DNA of 64,000 nt from an uncultured Sphingomonadaceae bacterium (GCA_947501695.1 CANMWO010000002.1:637327-701326); one strand, 5' to 3'. Counted from the first letter of the stretch, positions 16,048 through 25,498 are shown. Notes: generated from the letters alone by a model not told the origin. Numbers and translations are program-made.

Positions 16048-18105
16048 ATGGGGTATCGACTAGGCGTTGATGTCGGGGGAACCTTTACCGATCTGCTGCT
16101 GTTCAATGATGAAACCGGACAATTCTGGCGCACCAAAACGCCATCCACGCCTCATGATAGCTCGGAAGGCATATTAAATGGCGTTAACGCCATTTGCGCA
16201 GATGCCGATGTGCAAGCCAGCGAAATCGAGTATTTTCTTCACGGGACAACTGTCGCCACCAATGCGGTGTTGGAAGGCAAGGGCGCAAAAGTCGGCCTGA
16301 TCACCACCGAGGGTTATCGCGATATCATGCAGATTGCGCGTAGCTATGTACCCGGCGGGCTCGCTGCCTGGATTATCTGGCCCAAGCCACAACCTTTGGC
16401 AGCGCTGGAAGACACGGTTACCGTCAAAGAGCGCATGGACGCCAATGGCGAAGAAGTCCGCCCGTTGGATGAAGCCAGTGTCACAACAGCTATTGAATAT
16501 CTAAAAAATCAGGGTGTGGAAGCGGTCACCGTATCACTGATGAACGCTTACACCAATGGCGCGCATGAAAGCCGCATTGGTGAAATGGTCGCGGCCGAAA
16601 TGCCTGACGTACCTTATTCATTGAGCCACGAAGTCCTGCCCGAAATGCAGGAATATGAGCGCACCCTGACGACGGTTGCAAACGCAGCAGTGCGACCCGT
16701 GGTAAGTAACTATGTATCCAGCCTCCGCGCCAAGCTTGCTGATGCCGGCATGGCAGGACGCTTTTCGCTGCTGCGCTCTGATGGCGGCCTGATGTCCTCG
16801 CAAAAAGCGGAAGAGCATCCCGTCAATATCTTGATGTCCGGTCCAGCCGGCGGTGTGACCGGAGCCGTCTGGGTCGCGAAAAATGCGGGGCTGAAAAACA
16901 TCCTCACGCTGGACGTCGGCGGCACCTCGACCGATGTGGCGTTGATTGAGAATCTTGAACCGCGTCGGGTTCGCACGACCGAGGTCGGACACTTGTCGGT
17001 GCGTGCCTCTTCGCTGGACGTGAAAACCGTTGGCGCAGGCGGCGGCTCGATCGCCTATGTACCGGAACTAACCGGCGCGCTGCGTGTCGGCCCGCAATCG
17101 GCTGGTGCGGTGCCGGGACCAGTGGCTTATGGTAAGGGCGGTGAAGAACCGACTGTCACCGACGCTAACGTCGTGCTCGGCTATCTTCCCGAAAACTTGC
17201 TGGGTGGCTCGTTCCAGCTCGACCGCGAAGGCGCGAAAAAATCAGTGCAAAAAATCGCTGATGCTCTCGGCATTGATCTGATGGCCGCCGCACGCGGTAT
17301 CATTGATATTGTGAACGAAAATATGTTTGGCGCGCTACGCATGATCTCGGTGCAGCAAGGCTATGACCCGCGCCATTTCGCCCTGATGGGCTTTGGCGGA
17401 GCGGGTCCGCTGCATGTCAACGCGGTGGCAAGGCTGATGGGCAGCTGGCCAGCCGTCTCGCCGGTATCACCCGGGGTACTCTGCGCCTTGGGCGACGCGA
17501 CAACACGTATGCGGACAGAGACAGCGCGCTCCTTCTCCCGCCTAGCGACAACCACTGATGCATCGGAACTGATCGCAATCCTGAAAGAAATGGCGGATCA
17601 AACCCGCGCGGAATTGCTTTCAGATGGCGTTGCAGAAGAAGACCTGACCAGCGAATTCGAAATAGATGTGCGTTATGCAGGACAGGCCTTTGAGGTGCCC
17701 CTGACTATCACGCCAGAGGTTTTGGAGCGTGATGGCATTGACGGCATATTGGCCCGCTTTGACGAGGAGCATCATCGCCTGTTCACTTTCAATATGGATA
17801 CACCGCATGAAATCGTGAACCTGCGCGCTGTCGCTATGGGGCAATCACTTAACCTGCCCGCCGCCGAACTGCCCAAGGGCAACGGCGATCCGTCTGACGC
17901 CAAAATCCGTGATCACAAATTGTGGATGGATGGTGCCGAACAAGATGGCGCCATTTATGATCGGGCGAAACTAAAGCAGGGCGATGTCATCACCGGCCCG
18001 GCGATTGTTGTGGAAATGGATTCCACAACCCTGATCGAAAAAGGCTGCGTCGGCGAAGTGGACGCAGTTGGCAATATCCTCATCAATTTGGCGGAGGGAC
18101 AGTAA
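16048..18105 (+). CDS. hyuA: HyuA-family subunit (hydantoinase A / 5-oxoprolinase / acetone carboxylase type)
   Basis: 685 residues. N-terminal actin-like ATPase motif DVGGTFTD (8-15), the HGTTVATNAVLE segment, SGPAGGVTGA and TLDVGGTSTDVAL for the second phosphate loop, GAGGGSIA and the C-terminal domain ending near VVEMDSTTLIEKG. This family couples ATP hydrolysis to hydrolysis of cyclic amides (N-methylhydantoin, 5-oxoproline, caprolactam) or to carboxylation of ketones. HyuB follows 1 base after the stop, so they form one complex. The activity cannot be decided between lactamase and carboxylase; the amidohydrolase and racemase-like genes favour a cyclic amide or imide (inference). Confidence 0.88.
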   Translation: MGYRLGVDVGGTFTDLLLFNDETGQFWRTKTPSTPHDSSEGILNGVNAICADADVQASEIEYFLHGTTVATNAVLEGKGAKVGLITTEGYRDIMQIARSYVPGGLAAWIIWPKPQPLAALEDTVTVKERMDANGEEVRPLDEASVTTAIEYLKNQGVEAVTVSLMNAYTNGAHESRIGEMVAAEMPDVPYSLSHEVLPEMQEYERTLTTVANAAVRPVVSNYVSSLRAKLADAGMAGRFSLLRSDGGLMSSQKAEEHPVNILMSGPAGGVTGAVWVAKNAGLKNILTLDVGGTSTDVALIENLEPRRVRTTEVGHLSVRASSLDVKTVGAGGGSIAYVPELTGALRVGPQSAGAVPGPVAYGKGGEEPTVTDANVVLGYLPENLLGGSFQLDREGAKKSVQKIADALGIDLMAAARGIIDIVNENMFGALRMISVQQGYDPRHFALMGFGGAGPLHVNAVARLMGSWPAVSPVSPGVLCALGDATTRMRTETARSFSRLATTTDASELIAILKEMADQTRAELLSDGVAEEDLTSEFEIDVRYAGQAFEVPLTITPEVLERDGIDGILARFDEEHHRLFTFNMDTPHEIVNLRAVAMGQSLNLPAAELPKGNGDPSDAKIRDHKLWMDGAEQDGAIYDRAKLKQGDVITGPAIVVEMDSTTLIEKGCVGEVDAVGNILINLAEGQ

Positions 18106-18106
18106 A

Positions 18107-19972
18107 ATGCCTGCAACAATTATTGAAACCAACGACACACCGTTCCAGAAAATCGATATTGACCCGGTTACGCTGGATATTATTGAAAATGCATTGCGCA
18201 ATGCGCGGATCGAGATGGATGCAACGCTTGTACGGACGGCCATGTCGCCCGGCATTCGCGAACAGGGCGATGCCTTTCCGTTGATCGCTGATCACACCGG
18301 CAAGATGATTGTCGGTCAGTTTGGCAGCTTTATCGACGGTTTCCTGCGCCTATATGATGGAACGCTCGAAGATGGCGACATGATCTTCCTGTCTGATCCT
18401 TATAGCTGTGACGGCGCTGTCAGCCATAACAATGACTGGCTGATCCTGTTGCCCATTTTCAAGGATGGCCGCTTGATCGCCTATACCGCCATGTTTGGGC
18501 ATCAGTCCGACATTGGCGGCAAAGTGGTCGGGTCCATGCCGATCGATGCCAAATCAATCTTTGAAGAAGGTGTTCGCATACCGCCTGTCAAAATCTGGAA
18601 AAAGGGCGAATATAACGAAGACCTGATGAAGCTTGTCATGCATCAAACCCGCAAGCCGGATTGGTGTCAGGCTGATTTGAACGCGATTATTGCATCCTGC
18701 CGCGTGGCCGCGCGCCGTGTGATTGAAATGGCAGAACGCTTCGGCGATGATGTCTATGTTTCTGCCACACAGGAGCTGCTGGCCCGCAATCATCGGGCGA
18801 TGAAAACATTAATCGGTCAGGCGATTGGTGAAGAGCCAGTTAGCTTCGAAGATTATATCTGCGACGATGGTATTGGCGCTGGCCCGTATAAAATAAAGTG
18901 CACGATGAGGCGCGACGGCGAAAAGGTCATTCTCGATTTTGAAGGGACCGATCCGCAAAGCGGGGCTTCGATCAACTTCTTGCTCAATGAAAATATGTTC
19001 AAGATGTTCTTTGGCATCTACATGATCATGGTTTTCGATCCGCAGATCCTGTTCAACGACGGTTTCTATGATCTGATTGAAGTGCGGATTCCCGAAGGCT
19101 CGTTACTCAAGCCCAAATTCCCCGCTGCGCTCTCTGGTCGAACCCACGCTCTGGGGCGTATTTTTGATATTCTCGGCGGACTATTGGGACAAAAAACACC
19201 GGAATTCCTGAACGCAGCGGGCTTTTCCTCTTCACCGCATCTGTTCTATTCCGGTAATGACAAAAACGGCGATTGGTTCCAGCTTTTCCAAATTGGTTTT
19301 GGCGGGATACCCGGTCGTCCGCTGGGCGACGGACCAGATGGTCACTCGTTATGGCCTGGCTTTACCAACGTTCCCAATGAATTTCTGGAACGTTATTTCC
19401 CCCTACGCATCGAACGCTATGAGACTGCGCAGGATAGCGGCGGCGCCGGATTACACCGCGGCGGCAACGGCATTCATCTAACCTATCGCTTCCTCGCGGC
19501 TGGAACAATTTCCATCCATGATGACCGTTGGTTCGTTCCGCCATGGGGCGTGAACGGTGGAGAGCCAGGAAAACGGGCTCGTAAAATTCTCGAGAAAGCG
19601 GACGGCACCAGCACGATCGTCGCCAACAAGGTGGAAGAAATCACCGTGGCAGAGGGCGACCAGTTGCACTTTGTCACTTGGGGCGGCGGCGGATGGGGCA
19701 ACCCATTGGATCGCGATCCCGAAGCAGTAGCGCTGGAAATCCGTCAAGGCCTGGTCAGTGTAGATGGGGCGCGTGAATATGGCGTCGTCATTGCAAGCGA
19801 TGGAACGGTAGACCAATCGGCTACCGATAGCCTGCGGGCCGATATGGCTAGCCAAGTTGTCGAAACCGACAGTCCGTTTAACTTCGGACCGGATATCGAA
19901 ACGCTGCGCGCCAATTGTGTGGAAGAAACCGGCCTGCCTGCTCCTATCCAACCCGGGCATGTCGCCGCTTAA
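18107..19972 (+). CDS. hyuB: HyuB-family subunit (hydantoinase B / oxoprolinase type)
   Basis: 621 residues, partner of HyuA. Conserved segments: DPVTLDIIENALRNAR at the N-terminus, SPGIREQGDAFPLI, FLSDPYSCDGAVSHNNDW, HQSDIGGKVVGSMP, and the Gly-rich RYETAQDSGGAGLHRGG plus WGGGGWGNPLDRD near the C-terminus. The His/Asp residues in SHNNDW and HQSDIGG are the metal/substrate site in acetone carboxylase-like structures. ATG 18107 has GGCGGAGGG upstream; an in-frame ATG at 18068 inside hyuA is rejected. Its 3' end overlaps a possible small membrane-protein gene in another frame. Confidence 0.88.
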   Translation: MPATIIETNDTPFQKIDIDPVTLDIIENALRNARIEMDATLVRTAMSPGIREQGDAFPLIADHTGKMIVGQFGSFIDGFLRLYDGTLEDGDMIFLSDPYSCDGAVSHNNDWLILLPIFKDGRLIAYTAMFGHQSDIGGKVVGSMPIDAKSIFEEGVRIPPVKIWKKGEYNEDLMKLVMHQTRKPDWCQADLNAIIASCRVAARRVIEMAERFGDDVYVSATQELLARNHRAMKTLIGQAIGEEPVSFEDYICDDGIGAGPYKIKCTMRRDGEKVILDFEGTDPQSGASINFLLNENMFKMFFGIYMIMVFDPQILFNDGFYDLIEVRIPEGSLLKPKFPAALSGRTHALGRIFDILGGLLGQKTPEFLNAAGFSSSPHLFYSGNDKNGDWFQLFQIGFGGIPGRPLGDGPDGHSLWPGFTNVPNEFLERYFPLRIERYETAQDSGGAGLHRGGNGIHLTYRFLAAGTISIHDDRWFVPPWGVNGGEPGKRARKILEKADGTSTIVANKVEEITVAEGDQLHFVTWGGGGWGNPLDRDPEAVALEIRQGLVSVDGAREYGVVIASDGTVDQSATDSLRADMASQVVETDSPFNFGPDIETLRANCVEETGLPAPIQPGHVAA

Positions 19973-20075
19973 CCAACGCCGTCAAATACTGGCCATTCTA
20001 TTAGTGGCCGTTCTGTTAGTGGACTTCCCTTTTGCCGCCGATAATCTAGGCGTCAAAGGAGAGGTTTTCTTATGA
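19959..20075 (+). CDS. Possible 38-residue single-pass membrane peptide
   Basis: A small open frame starts at an ATG inside the last codons of hyuB, in another frame, and ends with a TGA that overlaps the ATG of the downstream SDR (ATGA). The predicted peptide has a basic start (NQRRQ), one hydrophobic helix (ILAILLVAVLLVDFPF) and a polar tail (ADNLGVKGEVFL). No Shine-Dalgarno is seen, so translation would rely on coupling to hyuB. The topology, the overlap at both ends and the absence of any other content in the gap support a real gene; chance cannot be excluded. Confidence 0.42.
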   Translation: MSPLNQRRQILAILLVAVLLVDFPFAADNLGVKGEVFL

Positions 20076-20845
20076 GTATTTTGAACAATTTCAAACTGGA
20101 GGGCGACATTGCTGTCGTCACAGGAGCAGGCAAAGGCATTGGCCGAGCGATTGCGTTAGGCTTGGCTGAGGCCGGTGCAGATGTAGCACTGGCCGCTCGT
20201 ACTGCGGGTGATCTTGAGACAGTCGCAGAAGAAATTCGTGCCCTTGGCCGCCGCGCCATAACCGTCGCTACCGACGTCACGGATATGACTGCGCTGGAGC
20301 ATCTGGCACAGCGGACGGTTGATGAACTGGGTAAGCTGACAATCTGGGTCAGCAATGCCGGCGGCCTGCCTGATGGAACACCGCGCTATCTGACCAAAAC
20401 CTCAGAAGATAATTGGGATGCACAGATTGATCTCAATCTAAAAAGCGTCTGGATGGGCGCGGTCGTTGCCGCCAAACATATGAAAGATGATGGTGGCGCG
20501 ATCATTAACACGTCGTCCCGCGCCTCCTTTGGCGGGCAAGTGAAAAACGGCCCCTATGGTGCCTCGAAGGCGGCAGTGAACAGCCTGACCAGCACCTTGT
20601 CATTGGAACTCGCGCCTAAGATCCGAGTCAACGCGGTTGCCCCGGGTCCAATCCCGACTGAAAACTTCGATGAATCCATGGGAATAAAATCCGATGAGGA
20701 TCGCGAGAATTTGCTTAAACATATTGGCGTTCCGCTGGGGCGTTATGGCAAGGAAGAGGATATTGCCGCAGCGGTCATCTATATGGCCTCGCCGGCGGCC
20801 AGCTGGGTCACCGGCCAATGTCTGTTCGTAACCGGAGGACGCTAA
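20072..20845 (+). CDS. SDR-family NAD(P)-dependent oxidoreductase 1
   Basis: 257 residues, classical short-chain dehydrogenase. Cofactor motif TGAGKGIG (17-24), the NAG motif in VSNAGG, catalytic Ser in NTSSRAS and YGASK with the Tyr/Lys pair, then the VAPGPIPTEN segment. Most similar in pattern to 7-alpha-hydroxysteroid dehydrogenase-type SDRs. AAAGGAGAGG precedes the ATG with ideal spacing. It follows hyuB by 99 bases and probably belongs to the same transcript. It should oxidise or reduce a hydroxyl/keto group of a pathway intermediate; the substrate is unknown. Confidence 0.87.
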   Translation: MSILNNFKLEGDIAVVTGAGKGIGRAIALGLAEAGADVALAARTAGDLETVAEEIRALGRRAITVATDVTDMTALEHLAQRTVDELGKLTIWVSNAGGLPDGTPRYLTKTSEDNWDAQIDLNLKSVWMGAVVAAKHMKDDGGAIINTSSRASFGGQVKNGPYGASKAAVNSLTSTLSLELAPKIRVNAVAPGPIPTENFDESMGIKSDEDRENLLKHIGVPLGRYGKEEDIAAAVIYMASPAASWVTGQCLFVTGGR

Positions 20846-20909
20846 AGGAAAGATTGCGGGCAGCGTCCAAACTGGACTAGTATCTATGAAACAATAGATT
20901 GCGGCGCGC

Positions 20910-21872
20910 TTGAACAATATATTTCCGATATTCCAGTTTCTGAAAGAAAAATCCTCGGCAGGCCTTGGCTGCGCTCTGGTAAGTTTGACAGCGGTAACAG
21001 GCGCCTCTACCCGCAATCCCGGAGCCCATATGGCAGTTGCAGCAGACGGCAGCTCCGTCGGATCCTTTTCCGGCGGTTGCATTGAAACCGCCGTCATTGC
21101 CGAGGCCTTGGAGTGCCTCACCGCTAATGAACCACGCGAAGTCCGTTTTGGTGCAGGCTCGCCATATCTCGACATTCGCTTGCCTTGTGGCGGCGGCATT
21201 GATTTGCTGTTCAGTCCCCTGCGCAATGCGGGGATCGCTGAGGAACTGTTTGATGCCGTCTCGGCAAGGCAGCCCTTTACCATCAGCATGGATAGTAAAA
21301 CGGGTACCATCACCAGTGCACCGGCCGAACAAGATCTAGCCGTTGTTCGAGATGGATCAGCGGTTCACATCAACCACATTCCAGCCGCTAAAATCATAAT
21401 CCTCGGTCATGGTGCTGTTGTTGAAAATCTGACCAATCTTACGGCATCCTATGGCCTCGACTGCGAAATATTGACGCCGGATTTGGACATAGTGGACCGC
21501 ATTACCAGAGAGGGTGGCACGGCTCATAGGCTTAAAACACCAGCGGCTACCGATCTCTATCAAGCCGATCCTTGGACGGCATGTGTCTTTTATTTTCATG
21601 ACCATGACTGGGAAGCGCAACTGATGAAGCAGGCACTGGCTTCATCAGCCTTTTATATTGGCGCAATGGGTAGTTTCAAAACCCACAACACTCGCAAGAC
21701 TTTGCTTAGCGAAGTAGGCGTCAGCGACGCGGCGATTAAGCGGATGAAAGCACCTGTCGGCATCATTCCGTCGACGCGCGACCCCGCCACTCTGGCGCTA
21801 TCCACGCTAACCGAAATAATTGAAACTTATCACAGCCGTTTCAGCCGTACCCATGGCACCATCGCCTTATAA
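20910..21872 (+). CDS. xdhC: XdhC/CoxF-family molybdenum-cofactor maturation factor
   Basis: 320 residues. N-terminal XdhC/CoxI domain (VTGASTRNPGAHMAV, VGSFSGGCIE) and C-terminal Rossmann domain (IIILGHGAVV, YIGAMGS, APVGIIPSTRDPATLALS). XdhC-type proteins bind, sulfurate and insert Moco into xanthine-oxidase-family hydroxylases. The only standard start is TTG 20910, since an in-frame TAG lies at 20895. No molybdenum hydroxylase is in this island; the nearest is the IorAB pair at 35304. Its 3' end overlaps the convergent SDR by 6 bases. It may serve the distant enzyme or one outside the window. Confidence 0.83.
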   Translation: MNNIFPIFQFLKEKSSAGLGCALVSLTAVTGASTRNPGAHMAVAADGSSVGSFSGGCIETAVIAEALECLTANEPREVRFGAGSPYLDIRLPCGGGIDLLFSPLRNAGIAEELFDAVSARQPFTISMDSKTGTITSAPAEQDLAVVRDGSAVHINHIPAAKIIILGHGAVVENLTNLTASYGLDCEILTPDLDIVDRITREGGTAHRLKTPAATDLYQADPWTACVFYFHDHDWEAQLMKQALASSAFYIGAMGSFKTHNTRKTLLSEVGVSDAAIKRMKAPVGIIPSTRDPATLALSTLTEIIETYHSRFSRTHGTIAL

Positions 21873-22637
21873 ACACTGACCGTCATCGACTGTTATGTCA
21901 GACCCGGTCATAGCCTGCGAAACATCTGACGAAAGATATAGCATCATTGAATCGAGCGATGACATGTCTTGCAACCGCCGCCGATGGAAACCGGCTATCT
22001 GGCGCCGACCACCTTCGGTTTGATACCAGTCGCCCTGTATTTCGGTCGCGATATAGCCGGGATGGATGGTGTTCACATTCACCCCCTGCCGCACCCACTC
22101 ACGCGCCAGATTGCGGCCGAGATGGGTAACACCGGCTTTGCTCGCAGCATAAGCGCTGTCTCCCTCGCCAGTCAGCCGCGACGTAATCGATCCGATGATT
22201 GTAATCCGGCCGTTTTCCTTGGCCCGGCTGTCGCTGGCGATGAGGCGCTTGGCTCCCTCACGGGCCACGAGATATACCCCGATAAAGTTTGTGCCGATAA
22301 GGTTCTGCAAACCTTCAAGGGGCACATCGGTCGAGCGTCCCGCAGCACTGACTCCAGCATTAGCGACGATTGAATCGACCACACCAAATTTCGCCTCCGC
22401 TGTATCATAAGCAGCGATGACAGATGCCTCATCCGTTACGTCGAGAGGCACCGCCAACGCATTGCCACCCGCCGCAATTATCTTGTCCGCCACTTCCGCT
22501 GTCCGATCCGTTCGCCGCGCGCCCAAAACGACGTTGGCGCCTGCCGCCGCGAACAGCTCCGCGAAATGCGCGCCAAGACCCGATGATGCGCCCGCGATTA
22601 GAGCGGTCCGGCCCGCGAGTGAGAATGGAATGTCCAT
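21867..22637 (-). CDS. SDR-family NAD(P)-dependent oxidoreductase 2
   Basis: 256 residues, classical SDR. Motifs: AGASSGLG at the cofactor site, VANAGVS, IGSITSR with the catalytic Ser, YAASKAG with Tyr/Lys and IHPGYIATE. The C-terminus GSDITVDDGQ is typical. Divergent from SDR 3 across a 123-base gap, and convergent with xdhC. The extended GDWYQTEGGRRQ region after the PG motif matches the variable substrate-binding loop. Substrate unknown; the alternative is an acetoacetyl-CoA reductase-like role. Confidence 0.86.
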   Translation of the reverse strand: MDIPFSLAGRTALIAGASSGLGAHFAELFAAAGANVVLGARRTDRTAEVADKIIAAGGNALAVPLDVTDEASVIAAYDTAEAKFGVVDSIVANAGVSAAGRSTDVPLEGLQNLIGTNFIGVYLVAREGAKRLIASDSRAKENGRITIIGSITSRLTGEGDSAYAASKAGVTHLGRNLAREWVRQGVNVNTIHPGYIATEIQGDWYQTEGGRRQIAGFHRRRLQDMSSLDSMMLYLSSDVSQAMTGSDITVDDGQCL

Positions 22638-22760
22638 ATTTTATCCTCTGGATTATGCGTTATTATAATCGGCTCTAGACCATCACGTTCTGCTCAGCCA
22701 ATATCGCTTTGCATAGGGCTCATCGAAGAAGTGGGTCGATACACAAGGGAGAAGATAGAT

Positions 22761-23501
22761 ATGATCGACGCGTCGCTCAATTATGAAGGCAAGATAGTTT
22801 CCATCATTGGGGGCTCCAGCGGAATTGGTAATGCCACCGCACAAGCCTTTCGCAAATGCGGGGCGCAAGTTCATGTCACTGGTACGCGCGGAAGTGCTGA
22901 TGATTATTCCAAAGACGAAGGCTCTGACCTGAAAGGCCTGCATTATGCTCAGGTGGATGCCGCCGACGATATGGCCATTACAGCCTATCGACAGACTTTT
23001 TCTAAACTTGACGTTTTGATCTGCTCGCAAGGCATGGTGCTATATAAACGCGCAGAATTTGAACCCGAGAATTTTGCTAAGGTTATCCAGGTCAATCTCA
23101 ACAGCTTGATGACCTTTGCCGGACAATTTCATGATCTTTTGAAGGAAGCACGAGGTTCGCTGATCATAATTAGTTCCACCGCCGCCTTTCATGCGACTGT
23201 GGGCAACCCCGCCTATAATGCGTCGAAGACAGGTGCCATGGGCCTGACCCGAACTTTGGGCAAGGCGTGGGCGCCTGACGGTATCCGCGTGAACGGCATC
23301 GCGCCCGGGCTTATCGCAACAAAGATGACAGCTGTGACAACCGAGAACCCGAAACGCCGGGAAGCGACCACCAGAAATATCCCCGTCGGCCGGATTGGCG
23401 ACCCGGACGATATGGCAGGGCTATCGCTATTTCTTGCCTCCCCATTGGCGCGCTATGTCGTCGGACAGACGCTAATCGCTGATGGTGGATTGTTGTTGTG
23501 A
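22761..23501 (+). CDS. SDR-family oxidoreductase 3
   Basis: 246 residues, classical SDR with IIGGSSGIG at the cofactor site, ICSQGM replacing the usual NAG motif, ISSTAAF with catalytic Ser, YNASKTG and IAPGLIATKM. The change of Asn-Ala-Gly to Ser-Gln-Gly is unusual because the Asn takes part in the proton relay. ATG 22761 has GGGAGAAG upstream; an in-frame ATG at 22731 is less likely. The stop overlaps the next gene (TGATG). Confidence 0.84.
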   Translation: MIDASLNYEGKIVSIIGGSSGIGNATAQAFRKCGAQVHVTGTRGSADDYSKDEGSDLKGLHYAQVDAADDMAITAYRQTFSKLDVLICSQGMVLYKRAEFEPENFAKVIQVNLNSLMTFAGQFHDLLKEARGSLIIISSTAAFHATVGNPAYNASKTGAMGLTRTLGKAWAPDGIRVNGIAPGLIATKMTAVTTENPKRREATTRNIPVGRIGDPDDMAGLSLFLASPLARYVVGQTLIADGGLLL

Positions 23502-24052
23502 TGATCCGCCGAAACAGAGTGAAGACCGCAGCGGCCCTTTTATTCCTAGTGGCTGCAGCTCCTTTATACGCGGTTAGCCAGGAAGATTACCGTTACGACC
23601 AATATAGTAACTCTACCGATTGCGGGGATCGCAAGCCACTGACAGAAAAAGAGCAGATAGGATTATCCCGCTCTGGTGATCCTATACGGATCCTTACCAT
23701 GACAGGCACTGCGGCCGAAAAGAACGAAACCGCGCACTGGATGGTGTTGCTCGTCGAGAAAACTCCTTTAAATAAAGCGATGGATTTTCCTACCGAACGC
23801 TGCGCCAGCAAAGTCGTGCTACAAATGTCTGATGGCAGAGAATTTCGTGGCCTTTTGGAATATACAGATCGGTCTGGCGAGGTTGAACATCGCGGACGTT
23901 CCTATCGGGTACTGTTTGAAACGGGCAGTCCCATTCCCGAACTTCGCTATGACTATGGCGGTTATCGGATTGACGGACATCTCAGCTATCCCGAACATGG
24001 CGATAAACCTCGGCCCTTTGCCGGTTGGTGGCTGATGGTTGAACGGGACTAA
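23501..24052 (+). CDS. Exported protein of unknown function
   Basis: 183 residues with a clear signal peptide (RRNRVK, then AAALLFLVAAAPLYA and a cleavage site near VSQ). The mature part has two cysteines, near STDCGDR and ERCASK, that could form a disulfide in the periplasm. I do not recognise a family. ATG 23501 overlaps the stop of SDR 3 (TGATG), so it is translationally coupled to it. Convergent with the MFS gene. Confidence 0.65.
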   Translation: MIRRNRVKTAAALLFLVAAAPLYAVSQEDYRYDQYSNSTDCGDRKPLTEKEQIGLSRSGDPIRILTMTGTAAEKNETAHWMVLLVEKTPLNKAMDFPTERCASKVVLQMSDGREFRGLLEYTDRSGEVEHRGRSYRVLFETGSPIPELRYDYGGYRIDGHLSYPEHGDKPRPFAGWWLMVERD

Positions 24053-24110
24053 GAACATCGCTGGTAAAAAAATTGTCGGACAGAGGATAATGGCAGATTG
24101 CTGCTGTAGC

Positions 24111-25400
24111 TCAAACTAGGGCAGGCTCATCATGCACTGCTTTACCGGTCCACCAGAACATTATCGCTGCCATGATCAGGCTGAAAACCACAGTTACAAT
24201 AACGGCATAGCTGAGCGACATCTTGTCATAAGCATCGGCCCAATTGTCACTCATCATGCCGATAAGTGCGGGGCCGATACCATAGCCTAGCAGGTTGATC
24301 GACAGGCTGCTGATCGAAGATGCCGTTCCGCGTTCTGACGGCAATACAGAGGATTGCACCATTGATATGGCAGCACCCTGAGTTGAAACCAGCAGAACAT
24401 AGCCGATAATGTAGAGCGCGAGAGTCATTTCCAAACTGCCGGCAAGCAGGCAATAGGTCCAGAACGGCAAGGTCAACAATACCGCAACACCGCAATACCA
24501 TGGCCGCCATTTGGGGTTTTTCGTCGCCAGATAGTCAGCCAGATATCCACCCAAAATCATGCCAGGAACGCCGGCAACGAACAAAGCTGCGCCAAGATAA
24601 ACACCAACTTCGCCCTGGGTTACGTCATAATTGCGGATTAGCGTGGGTGCCAGCCAGATAGCAAAAGCGAATGATGGAATATTGGTAAAGGAATTTGCCA
24701 AAACGACGCGAAAGAAAACGCTGTTCTTCCAGAGCGATCGCATAGTGACCATGAACGGCTGTTGCGTGTTCGCCTCGGTTTGCTGATCATCTGCTATGAA
24801 ATAACGGCCGCGCTTTGGTTCCCTGACCGTGAAATAGAGGATGACGCCCAGCAAAACCCCCGGCAAGCCCAAAATTATGAAAGTCCAGCGCCATCCGTAA
24901 ACCTCCGCGATCAGGCCGCCCGCTGCATAGCCGAGCACAGGACCCAATACCGCCCCGACAGCAAATATGCCCATCGCGCGTGACAATTCATGTGGCGCGA
25001 AATAATCCGTAATGATTGAGACCGAAGGCGGTCCCCCTCCTGCCTCGCCAACGCCGACACCTAGGCGAGCCAATAGCAATGTCCAGAAACCAACCGCAGC
25101 GCCGCAGAGAGCGGCCATCAGGCTCCACAAGGACAAGGCCATTGCAACCATATTTTTCCGGTTTGTACGATCCGCTAAACGGCCCGCAGGAATTCCGAGG
25201 AGCAAGTAAAAGGCGGTAAAGGCAGTTCCCGCCAGCAAACCAATTTGCGTGTCGCTTAACAGAAACTCCGCTTTAATGTCCTCGATCAGGATCGACATAA
25301 CCAGCCGGTCAGTGATGTTGAACATGAAGGTAAGCATCAGCATGATCAGCACATAATAACGGTAGATACCGCCAGTGCTTGATGTCGCCTGATCAGCCAT
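24111..25400 (-). CDS. MFS transporter, spinster-like
   Basis: 429 residues, about 12 hydrophobic helices. The loop 2-3 signature is AGRLADRTNRKN and the helix 4-5 region reads GVGVGEAGGGPPSVSIITDYF, both typical of spinster-type major facilitator carriers common in sphingomonad catabolic islands. ATG 25400 has AGGAGG at 8 bases; an in-frame ATG at 25406 sits too close to it. A terminator for the upstream acyl-CoA dehydrogenase pair lies just before it, so this gene probably has its own promoter. Likely inner-membrane carrier for the island's substrate after TonB-dependent uptake (inference). Confidence 0.88.
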   Translation of the reverse strand: MADQATSSTGGIYRYYVLIMLMLTFMFNITDRLVMSILIEDIKAEFLLSDTQIGLLAGTAFTAFYLLLGIPAGRLADRTNRKNMVAMALSLWSLMAALCGAAVGFWTLLLARLGVGVGEAGGGPPSVSIITDYFAPHELSRAMGIFAVGAVLGPVLGYAAGGLIAEVYGWRWTFIILGLPGVLLGVILYFTVREPKRGRYFIADDQQTEANTQQPFMVTMRSLWKNSVFFRVVLANSFTNIPSFAFAIWLAPTLIRNYDVTQGEVGVYLGAALFVAGVPGMILGGYLADYLATKNPKWRPWYCGVAVLLTLPFWTYCLLAGSLEMTLALYIIGYVLLVSTQGAAISMVQSSVLPSERGTASSISSLSINLLGYGIGPALIGMMSDNWADAYDKMSLSYAVIVTVVFSLIMAAIMFWWTGKAVHDEPALV

Positions 25401-25437
25401 ATGCATTCCCTCCTAAAGGAACACAATGGATAGCGTG

Positions 25438-25475
25438 AAAAAGGGGGTGCAGCCAGCCTGACTGCACCCCCTTTT
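25438..25475 (-). terminator. Rho-independent terminator of the acyl-CoA dehydrogenase operon
   Basis: Perfect 10-base stem GGGGGTGCAG (25443-25452) and CTGCACCCCC (25462-25471) with a 9-base loop, flanked by five A on the left and four T on the right. On the minus strand it ends in five T, 24 bases past the stop at 25499. The symmetry would allow weaker termination on the plus strand as well. Confidence 0.88.
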
Positions 25476-25498
25476 ATGATAGGGTTATGGAACCTGCT

